Source of the DNA: Glycine soja
Taxonomy: Eukaryota > Streptophyta > Magnoliopsida > Fabales > Fabaceae
Reading direction: 5' to 3'
Length of the DNA stretch: 64,000 bases
Assembly: GCF_004193775.1 (NCBI RefSeq)
Contig: NC_041021.1
Coordinates: 9,323,795-9,387,794 of the forward strand
In this document: in pieces, positions 56,264 through 64,000 of the stretch
How the letters are laid out: each line of letters opens with the position of its first letter
Numbering within the stretch: position 1 is the stretch's first letter
Made by a program: the position numbers and the translations under genes
The notes under the pieces: generated by a model
What the model was told of the DNA's origin: nothing
Databases searched by the model: none
Seen by the model: the letters and a program-made list of their open reading frames with translations, nothing else

Positions 56264-57514
56264 ATGGCCCCGAGGAAGCTTGCCTCAAAGAGGTCCAGGA
56301 AGGATAAAGCGGCCGAAGGAACCAGTTCCGCTCCCGAGTATGACAGCCACCGCTTTAGGAGCGCTGAACACCAGCAGCACTTCGAGGCCATCAAGGGGTG
56401 GTCATTTCACCGGGAGCGACGCGTCCAGCTCAGGGACGATGAGTATACCGATTTCCAGGAGGAGATAGTTCACCGGCGGTGGGCATCACTGGTTACCCCC
56501 ATGGCCAAGTTCGACCCAGACATAGTCCTCGAATTTTATGCCAATGCTTGGCATACGGAGGAGGGCGTGCGAGATATGAGATCCTGGGTGAGGGGTCAGT
56601 GGATCCCGTTCGATGCAGATGCTATCAGCCAGTTCCTAGGATATCCTTTAGTGCTGGAAGAGGGCCAGGAGTGCGAGTATGGCCAGAGGAGGAACCGGTC
56701 CGATGGTTTTGATGAGGAGGCCATCACCCAGTTGTTGTGTATACCGGGGCAGGATTTTGCCCGGACTGCTGCAGGGAGGCGAGTGCGAATTATGTGCACC
56801 AACATGACCACCCTGACCCAGATATGGATGACGTTGCTGCTCACCAACATCCTGCCCAGCGATCATAATTCTGACCTCCCTTTGCCGAAGTGTCAGCTGG
56901 TGTACGCCATCCTTACACGGATGAGTATTCACGTGGCTCCGTTGATCGCTGTTGCCATTTATCTATTTGCAGGTATGGCACCGACCAAGCACCCTTTGGA
57001 CCCAGATAAGTCCAACAAGGCCCTGGGATTTCCCGCACTGATCACAGGACTCTACCAGTCGTTCGGAGTCCCCATTGCACCTACCAAGGTGATTCGGCCG
57101 CCCATCACCCGGGCTTTTATTGAGAAGTACTGCACCCAGAGACAGGCTCAGGGTGATGCTCCACAGGCCGCAGGCGCGCCACCACTATCTCATCAGGCTG
57201 GCCCGGCTGGGTCGTTTGACATGGAGCAGTATTTACGGCATTTGGTTCGCCAGCAGGCGGCCAACCACCGAGCACATGTACAGACCCATGATTATCTTTA
57301 CCAGCTGAGCCTCAGCATGCAGAGCCAGGGCTTCACTTCTTTTTCATGCCCTACTCCAGACCAGTTCAGGGCAGAGGTCGCATGGCCCGGGGATTGGCTC
57401 GAGGCCCAAGCAGGAGAGGCACCCCCAGAGGCTCCCGACGATGGAGAGGAGGCCCACGAGGACGAGGAGATGGCCGATTTGCTTGACTTCTTGGGAGGGA
57501 GTGGAGCTACATGA
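56264..57514 (+). CDS. additional ORF downstream of integrase, 416 aa, plant-transposon-protein-like
   Basis: An intact frame from MAPRKLASKRSRKDK (basic, possible nuclear-localisation signal) to a TGA at 57512-57514. The start is chosen because the ATG follows a strong acceptor by three bases. Residues about 30-240 (AIKGWSFHRERRV, DIVLEFYANAW, WIPFDADAISQFLGYPL, HVAPLIAVAIYLFAG) resemble the putative plant transposon protein domain that is widespread in legume genomes and has no known activity. The C-terminal 130 residues are Gln/Pro-rich and end in an acidic tail (DDGEEAHEDEEMADLLDFL). It occupies the env position but shows no signal peptide and only one weak hydrophobic stretch, so it is not an obvious envelope protein. 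Confidence 0.75.
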   Translation: MAPRKLASKRSRKDKAAEGTSSAPEYDSHRFRSAEHQQHFEAIKGWSFHRERRVQLRDDEYTDFQEEIVHRRWASLVTPMAKFDPDIVLEFYANAWHTEEGVRDMRSWVRGQWIPFDADAISQFLGYPLVLEEGQECEYGQRRNRSDGFDEEAITQLLCIPGQDFARTAAGRRVRIMCTNMTTLTQIWMTLLLTNILPSDHNSDLPLPKCQLVYAILTRMSIHVAPLIAVAIYLFAGMAPTKHPLDPDKSNKALGFPALITGLYQSFGVPIAPTKVIRPPITRAFIEKYCTQRQAQGDAPQAAGAPPLSHQAGPAGSFDMEQYLRHLVRQQAANHRAHVQTHDYLYQLSLSMQSQGFTSFSCPTPDQFRAEVAWPGDWLEAQAGEAPPEAPDDGEEAHEDEEMADLLDFLGGSGAT

Positions 57515-59055
57515 CTAGGAGATCCCCAAATTCATGTTTTCTTTCATATTTCTTTTATCATTTTTATGTTATGTTATTTTTTGACTTGAGAGACTAATGT
57601 TTGTTTTTGTTGTTTCAATTGTCATTTGTACAGTGCATACATTTTTGTTTGGATTGTTGCGATGATGTTTATTTGAAATTTTGGAACCGTGTAGAGTTTT
57701 TCGTTTAGGAACATCGTCCAAAAAATAGAACAAACAAAAATCATGATAATGATAAAAATTAAAAAAAATAAAAAAAAAGGAAAGAGAGAGCAAGTAAGGA
57801 GAAAAAGAAGGAAAATAGAAGATAAAGAACCAACATGTTTTTGAAAGAGATGATTTCCGACTTTTGTTTGAAAGGAAAATTCGCCGATCATAGCTAGTTT
57901 TTGAAAAAAATGTGTGTACACCTGAAGGGTGAACGCTGTGAAAATTTTCTCGGACTCCCAAAATGGACTCGGATGAATGCACAAATGGATAAAAGAACAT
58001 CTTTTGGAAACATTGGGTTGACTAAAATAGAGGAAATGAATCCTGAGCCCTAGCATCACATGGCCATAAAAATTTGACACTTGAGTGTCCGCATAGGTGC
58101 ATGCATGACCAGTTTTGCATAAAATTTCCAAATCATCATTTTTGCATTTGTGTCATGGAAATAATGTGGGGCATCCCTTTTATCCTTGAGCCAAACCAAA
58201 CCCCGACATGTATCATGTCTAGCCATTCTACAAGCCTTGAGCCAAAATCCTGACTCACCATAAACCTTGACCCAGGGTGTGAATGTCAATCCTTACCCTC
58301 GGAAGCAAAAAACGAATGAAGGAAATTCCCAATCAAAGAGTGGGAGAAAGCAAAAAGAAAAGAAAGAAAATTCCCAATCAAAGAATGGGAGAAAGTAAAA
58401 AAAGAAGAAAAAGGAAGGAAAGAAAGTTCCTGATCAAAGAAGCAGAAGAAATGTGCAGAAAGGTCTTTTGACCAGACAATATCTGAACAATACAGAATTG
58501 TCACCAAATGAACAAAAGGAAGGAAAGGAAACCATGACCTAAAGTGGTCTTCTCCCTTTGATTACCAACCAAAATCCTGTGCGTCGGTGACTCGTTCGCC
58601 TCGCGTCAAACAAGAACAGAAAAGGAAGAAAGCCAGAAAAAATCAAATCAATCAAAAGCCGAAAAAACCCACCAAAAGAACCCATTTCCAAGGGAAGTTC
58701 TATTGATCCATGATCACGCATGTAATCTTTGATTTGATAGGAAATAATTCACAAAGTCAAGTCGTGACATATCTATGGTTCGGAATTAGGATGAAACACT
58801 TACCTGTGCGAGGTTGATACACTCTGAGTGATTTTCTTCTATTTTTTGTTGAACCCAGTGTTTCCTCTAAATGGTCATTTAGAAACGAAATGCTAACATC
58901 CAAAATCTCATTTATGGTTATGGGGGGGTTTCATCAGCAGACTCTCCTTCCCCGGTAGACGCATTGTTTTTCACTCAAAAAAGCATATGCTACTCTAATT
59001 AGTTGGAATATTTGTCTCTTTACTAAAGCATGTTTGCATTTTAGTGGAGAAAACA
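57515..59055 (+). other. 3' untranslated spacer of the Tat element
   Basis: Noncoding. 57720-57850 is strongly purine-rich. 58310-58450 holds two to three copies of a GAAATTCCCAATCAAAGAGTG-like repeat of about 50 bp. No gene is supported on either strand. Confidence 0.6.
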
Positions 59056-59057
59056 CC

Positions 59058-59410
59058 GAGACTTTTTCAAGTCTCACAAGTTATCCAGAACTACGTAGGT
59101 CTGAGTTCCTCATTTGAGGATACGTAGGAGCAAAAGCCCTGCTTTTGTCGACCACACCGCTTTTTGTTACCATGACCCAAGAGCTGGTAGCCCGCGGAGA
59201 CACCTTACGGTTATCCGCACCTCGTCATTCAGTGACCCCAAGTGTGATTGACGAGCAGAGGCCAATGTGGTCATCTGCGCCCTTTCCGGAGATGCCAGCA
59301 TCTTCCGGTGGAGACTTTTTCAAGTCTCACAAGTTATCAAGAACTACGTAGGTCTGAGTTCCTCATTGGAGGATACGTAGGAGCAAGAGCCTCTCTTTTG
59401 TCGGCCACCC
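59058..59410 (+). repeat. direct repeat with the CTACGTAGG inverted motif
   Basis: Two copies, about 253 bp apart (from 59058 and 59311), of a block starting GAGACTTTTTCAAGTCTCAC and containing CTACGTAGGTCTGAGTTCCTC and GATACGTAGGAGCA. The second half is the same inverted motif as in both LTRs (42724, 61482). Confidence 0.9.
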
Positions 59411-60185
59411 TCACAAGTTCTGTCATGCTGGCACTGGAGTCACGTGACATGCGGAGATACCCAAGTGGTTGTCCGCACTTTCAAAACTTTTTTGCTGTCT
59501 GTAAGACGAAAAGCCTGATAGCACGCAGAGACTAACGTCGTCTTCTGCGCCCTTCATCAATCGCGGCCGACAAGCCCGTTAACACGCGGAGATTTACGTC
59601 ATCTTCCGTGCTCACAAGATCTGTCATACTGACATTTGAGTCACGCTGACGGGCGGAAATACCCGAGTGGTTATCCGTATAAACATTCTTTTTTGCTATC
59701 TATAAGACGAAAAGCCTGATAGCACGCAGAGACTAACGTCGTCTTCTGCGCCCTTCGTCAATCGCGGCCGACAAGCCCGTTGACACGCGGAGATTTACGT
59801 CATCTTCCGCGCTCACAAGATCTGTCATACTGACATTTGAGTCACGCTGACGGGCGGAAATACCCGAGTGGTTATCCGTATAAACATTCTTTTTTGCTAT
59901 CTATAAGACGAAAAGCCTGATAGCACGCAGAGACTAACATCGTCTTCTGCGCCCTTCGTCAATCGCGGCCGACAAGCCCGTTGACACGAGGAGATTTACG
60001 TCATCTTCCGCGCTCACAAGATCTGTCATACTGACATTTTAGTCACGCTAACGGGCGGAAATACCCGAGTGGTTATCCGTATAAACATTCTTTTTGCTAT
60101 CTGTAAGACGAAAAGCCTGATAGCATGCGAAGACTGACATCGTCTTCTGCACCTTTTGTTCCCCCGGGGACAACAAGTCATTTGC
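59400..60185 (+). repeat. 200-bp tandem repeat array, about 3.5 to 4 copies
   Basis: The landmark GACGAAAAGCCTGATAGCA starts at 59505, 59706, 59907 and 60107, giving periods of 201, 201 and 200 bp. The inner copies are nearly identical; the outer ones have diverged. Each unit contains GCGGA...TCCGT/TCCGC inverted pairs. The array lies just upstream of the purine tract and 3' LTR. Confidence 0.95.
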
Positions 60186-60282
60186 ATGCGGAGATTTTAT
60201 GGTCACCCGCGACTCTCGTCAACCAAGAGGAACGAAATTAGTGTCTTATCTGTACTTCCCTTTTATCTCCAATAAAAGACAA

Positions 60283-60297
60283 GTAAAGAGGGGCAAC
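60283..60297 (+). promoter_or_regulatory. polypurine tract of the Tat element
   Basis: AGTAAAGAGGGGCAAC ends directly before the TGTCATACCC of the 3' LTR, the place of plus-strand priming. Confidence 0.75.
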
Positions 60298-61868
60298 TGT
60301 CATACCCTAATTTCGTCCGGGGACCTATGCTTGGTGGCATGCAACTTGTGTTTGGTCATTTTGAGGTGCTTGGCCCCCATCATTAGGCAATTTGTGGAAT
60401 TCCGTGACGTTCCGGAAATCAAAAGAAAATATTGATGCTCAATCCGTAAGGTTCCGTGACACACCAGAAATCAAAAGGAAGCATCGTTGCACAATTAGTG
60501 AGGTTTCGTAACATTCCGTAAGTCAAAAAAGGGGATGATTATGTAATCCGCAAGGTTCCGTAACATTACGGAAGGAAAACAAGTATCGTTACGAAATTCG
60601 TAAGTTTCCGTAACTTTACGAAAAAAGAATCACCAAAAAAGGCAGGGAGTGTATTTAGTAAAAATGGGGGTGCAAATAGCAACTAGGCCCACTTGGGCCC
60701 TCCAGAAGATTCCTCCAGAAGGCTGTTGCTTCTGGAGGAAGCAACCTTGCTCGCCTGGGCGAGCTGGGTGGCAAGCTTCTCCCCCAATTTTCTATAAATA
60801 GGGGGAGAAGTGAAGTAGAAAAGGGTTCAACCCCTTAGGCACTTCTCTCTCTCTCGAAATAGCAGAGGAAAATTAGTTCCGTAAAGAAAATCCAAGCCGA
60901 GGCGCTTCCGTAACGTTTCCGTGAGTAATTACGCGAAGATTCTCGACCGTTCTTCAAGATTCATCGTTCGTTCTTCGTTTTCTTCAGTCTTCAACGGGTA
61001 AGTACCTCAAATCAAGCTTTTCAATTCATTCTATGTACCCGTGGTAGCCATTTATTTAAGTCATTTCTCGCTTAATCTAAAAATAAAATAAATTTCCACC
61101 GATCGTTTGAATTGTATCATCCGTTAATTTCAGTTAAAATGAATTCCGACCGTTCGGTCGTGCCGTAACCACGTTGGAAATAAAAAAGAGGTAAAATAAT
61201 AATATAATAATAAAAAATACCTTTTAGTAAAATAAAGCGAAAAATCAATCGGACCTTTTCTCTTTGGGATTTCTCATTCTTAATTGAATTGACTAATAAT
61301 TAAAGTGAAACTAAGGCTAAAATCGACTCGCCTAGTCAAGCTCGTCCACAAAAATAGGATTTTGAAAGTTTATCATTTCTGTTTCTTACTAAGTAAAATG
61401 TATCATTTTTAAGGTCCAACGCCTTAAAATGATCACCTTTCAAGTAAAAAAGAATCCCTTGATTCACGCATAAAGAAAGAACTACGTAGGTCTGATTTCC
61501 TCATCCCAATTGAGGAATACGTAGGAGCAAAGGGAAACACCCTTGTCGACCACAAAAAGAGGAAAAAATATAAAAAGGGTATAAAAGATATAAGAACGTA
61601 AAAGGGAACGTAAAAATCTAAGTCATGTTTGCACATTTGATCAAAGCCTGCCGTCTCTTATGACGGACGTGTGGGGTGCTAATACCTTCCCTGTGCGTAA
61701 ATACAACTCCCGAGCCTTTCACTTAAAAGTTCGTAGATCGCGTCTTTTCCGGTTTTTCCGACGTTTTCCTCAAATAAACATTGGTGGCGACTCCGCGCGT
61801 ATTCCTTTCATGGAACACACATCCCGCGAGTCACGCGTCGCCCTCCCGCCGAAGGGTAGGTTGCGACA
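60298..61868 (+). repeat. 3' LTR of the Tat element (1571 bp)
   Basis: Nearly identical to the 5' LTR, with scattered substitutions and small indels. It lacks a 72-bp block (after about 61047). TATA box at 60792-60801 and GTAAGT donor at about 60999. Ends GGTTGCGACA. The next bases, CATAG, do not repeat the left flank of the 5' LTR. Confidence 0.95.
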
Positions 61869-63740
61869 CATAGCATAAGTATGCCCTAATCATTCATCTC
61901 TAGGTCAAAGTATTGGCAATCAAAATTTCTATTCTTGCGGACATGGGGTCGAACCAAGCACATGCTTTTAAGAAAAGGTTTTCATCAAGTCAAGTTCATG
62001 TATGGAAGTAACCAGCTTGCAAAAGTTGGGGCAGAAGATGGATCGAGTTTACATAGCTTCTTTGGCTACTACCAATACATGATTGAGCTAAATGATTTAC
62101 AAAATTAGGGACTGTTGATGTCCATGTTTTATTTCTCGTTTTACTTTGACTCTGACAAGATGTAATGAACAATGTTGTTTTAATGATAATCTGAATTGAT
62201 TCGACCCTATGTTCTACTAAAGTCCTGTGTAAAATTTGCAATACTTCAACAATGTATCATTCATATACATCCAAGCTTTTTTATCACATTGGTTGCATTG
62301 CTCTTTCCATTCTTTCCTTAAAATTAAATCTGTAATCAAAAGGAAAGAATGTGATTTACGGCGCCCTTACCTAACGCGTGCCAGAGCTTGAGTAATGAGC
62401 GAAATAGAGGAGGTGTAAGAGCAGATGAAGGCCGACATGAAGGCCATGAAAGAGTAGATGACCACAATGATGGAGGCCATGATGAGTATAAGAAGGATGA
62501 TGGGGGCCAATAGGGCTATAGTTATTGCCGCAAGTACCGCCACAGAGGTGGACCTGACTCACCCACTTGGCTTCAATCAAGTAAATTGTCTAGCCTCGAA
62601 TATGGTAGGTCAGGGAGGCAAAGTGTTCGGAAGTGTAGGTGGCCCCCACTTTGTGCAGGTTCAGAACAAGCATTCCTTCCCAACATATGGATTGCCTCCC
62701 AACTATACACCACCCAATGTTGTACACGCTCTTGATGAGAATGTCGACATCTCTGCACCCATACCTATTGAGAGCCAAAAACCCCAGTTTGGTCATGCAC
62801 ATGTCCCTCAACCCATGGGGGAGACATATGAAGTGCCCCGAGACCACACTCTAGCCAACTTCGAACCTCACCTTGGATATGCCACTAAGGGGCAGGCATT
62901 TTGTGGCGTACCCCTGCCAAACACTTTGGGGGGCCCTCAGTATCACCCACAACCACAACCCTTACATTTTGCGATGGGAAGAATGCCTCCTGCCATGGTG
63001 GAAAGGGAAAATTTGATCATATAGAAGAAAGGTTGAGGGCCATTAAAGTAGGCAGAGATTATACCTTTGTTGACATGGTAGAGTTGTGCCTGGTGCTCGA
63101 CATGGTCATTCTTCCGAAGTTCAAGGTGCCAGATTTTGATAAGTATAAGGGGAGTACTTGCCCTAAGAATCACCTGAAGATGTACTGCATGAAAATGGGG
63201 GCATACACGAAAGATGAAAAATTATTGATGCATTTCTTCTAGGAAAGTCTTACTGGGGCAGCCATCACTTAGTATACTAATTCTGAACCTTCTCGAGTCC
63301 ATTCCTGGAAGGACCTAATGGTTTCCTTCATTAGGCAGTATCAATACAATTATGATATGGCTCCAGATAGAATTCAACTACAGAACATGTGTAAGAGGGA
63401 GCATGAATCTTTCAAAGAATACACCCAAAGGTGGAGGGATCTAGCGGCTCAAGTAGCACACCTAATGATGGAGAGGAAGATGATAACAACGATAGTGGAC
63501 ACGTTATCGGTGTTCTACTATAAGAAGATGGTGGGTTACATGTCTTCAAGCTTTACAGATTTAGTGTTTGCTGGCGAAAGGATCGAAGTGGGTCTGAGAA
63601 GAGGCAAATTTTATTATGTTACTTTGAATAGGAAGCCTGGGGCAAATGGAGAGAATAGGAAGGAGAGAGAAACCCATGTTGTGACTATCGTTCCTACATG
63701 ACTGAATTTCCCACTAGTTCAACAATATTAGTCTTTCTCA
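61869..63740 (+). mobile_element. second, decayed Tat-type element (internal region only)
   Basis: It begins directly at the 3' LTR border. 61945-62010 reads MGSNQAHAFKKRFSSSQVHV, and 62055-62106 reads FGYYQYMIELNDLQN followed by a stop. These correspond to the first and last residues of ORF1 of the neighbouring element, with nearly all of the middle deleted. A gag remnant follows at 62398. No LTR of its own is recognisable. Confidence 0.8.
62398..63701 (+). pseudogene. gag remnant of the second Tat element
   Basis: The frame starts at ATG 62398 (MSEIEEV) and has early stops at about 62419 and 62455. It then reads MTTMMEAMMSIRRMMGANRA, a Pro-rich linker, and the conserved gag core (KFKVPDFDKYKGSTCPKNHL, SFKEYTQRWRDLAAQVAHLM, FAGERIEVGLRRGKFYYV). 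A stop and frame change at about 63022, a TAG at 63241 and a further stop at about 63271 disrupt it. It is clearly homologous to, but well diverged from, the gag at 46948-48564, so it is an older related family member. Confidence 0.9.
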
Positions 63741-63744
63741 TTAC

Positions 63745-64000
63745 CCACCACCTGGTGTAAGCTCGATTGAAGCTTGTAGGCCTAGGATCTTCTTCATCAA
63801 TGGATTCCTTTGCTTCTTGGAAGATGAATGGCAGTGGAATGGAGAAGGAAGAGAGAGAGGAGAGGCCACTTCAAGGAAAAAATGAGTCTAGAAGAAGCTC
63901 ACCACCATAGGAGGCCATGGATAAGAGCTTGGAGGAAGAAGGAGATGAATGAAGGGAGAGGAAGAGAAGAGCACGAAATTTTGTGCTCTAAAAGAGCTTT
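63745..64000. repeat. start of another dispersed repeat, running off the window
   Basis: From about TGGTGTAAGCTCG the sequence changes to a purine-rich, GAAGAAG/GGAGAGG-type text unrelated to gag. I take it to be a further transposon insertion, probably an LTR. The end lies outside the window and no terminus can be verified. Confidence 0.45.

Larger units (their letters stand above)
41447..61868 (+). mobile_element. Tat/Ogre-type Ty3/gypsy retrotransposon, 20.4 kb
   Basis: Two LTRs (41447-43110 and 60298-61868) enclose, in order: primer site, an extra ORF before gag, gag, protease with G-patch, intron, RT, RNase H, a second (archaeal-type) RNase H, integrase, an additional ORF, a long spacer with tandem repeats, and a purine tract. 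The upstream ORF, the second RNase H, the intron before RT and the great length are hallmarks of the Tat/Ogre lineage. The bases flanking the two LTRs (GTAAG left, CATAG right) do not match, so the ends may come from recombination. Frame breaks in pol make it non-autonomous. Confidence 0.93.

Noticed and set aside
56190..57514. Extra ORF as an env-like gene
   Set aside because: No signal peptide, no clear transmembrane anchor and no cysteine pattern; its similarity is to plant transposon-protein domains.
59400..60185. Regular repeats that could suggest a CRISPR array
   Set aside because: Unit is 200 bp with no unique spacers, in a plant retrotransposon; it is an ordinary tandem repeat.

Overview
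This is plant nuclear DNA, almost certainly from a legume and probably from soybean (Glycine) or a close relative. I infer this from introns with GT/AG borders, AT-rich spacers, nested LTR retrotransposons, CACTA elements with ATCGG-type subterminal repeats, and LTRs rich in GTAATCGATTAC palindromes. There is no bacterial, organellar or CRISPR content. Nearly everything is transposable element. Many element borders can be fixed by target-site duplications (TSDs) readable in the sequence.

Layout. 1-3928: 3' part of a decayed Ty1/copia element with its 3' LTR. 3929-4608: C/A-rich sequence ending in a CACTA terminus. 4945-5412: small CACTA MITE (TSD GTT) around a palindromic AAT/ATT microsatellite. 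6427-12688: a 6.3-kb CACTA element (TSD TAC) holding Ulp1-protease-like exons, a large inverted repeat of an exon-like fragment, and LINE insertions. 12839-17154: a Harbinger-like element (TSD TAA) split by a 3.1-kb solo LTR (13144-16231, TSD ACTAC). 17256-19016: 5' end of a minus-strand copia element. 19098-21070: a MITE and a candidate solo LTR.

The one apparently intact host gene lies at about 22.2-27.35 kb on the plus strand. It is TGD2, the substrate-binding subunit of the chloroplast lipid importer TGD1/2/3. Five coding exons give a 383-residue protein; introns 2 and 3 carry transposon insertions. A second host locus, 35338-37468 minus, is a broken 3' fragment of a retromer VPS26 gene, with a copia LTR beginning about 490 bp beyond its last recognisable exon.

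28367-34585 is a Mutator-like element with 66-bp terminal inverted repeats. It encodes a decayed FAR1/MULE transposase with an OTU-type protease-like tail, plus a second unrelated ORF. It contains a solo LTR (33209-34323, TSD CTCGT). 37957-41446 is the 5' part of another copia element, with a hAT-like element inserted inside its gag zinc knuckle.

41447-61868 is a 20.4-kb Ty3/gypsy element of the Tat/Ogre type. It has a 621-aa ORF upstream of gag; a gag, protease and G-patch region; an intron joining it in frame to reverse transcriptase; two RNase H domains; and integrase. Downstream lies an unusual extra 416-aa ORF that seems to have its own promoter-like segment and leader intron. A 200-bp tandem array precedes the 3' LTR. 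A 16-bp-TSD RTE LINE sits between ORF1 and gag. The pol region has several frame breaks. Directly right of the 3' LTR lies the remnant of a second Tat element (61869-63740), and then the start of another repeat running off the window.
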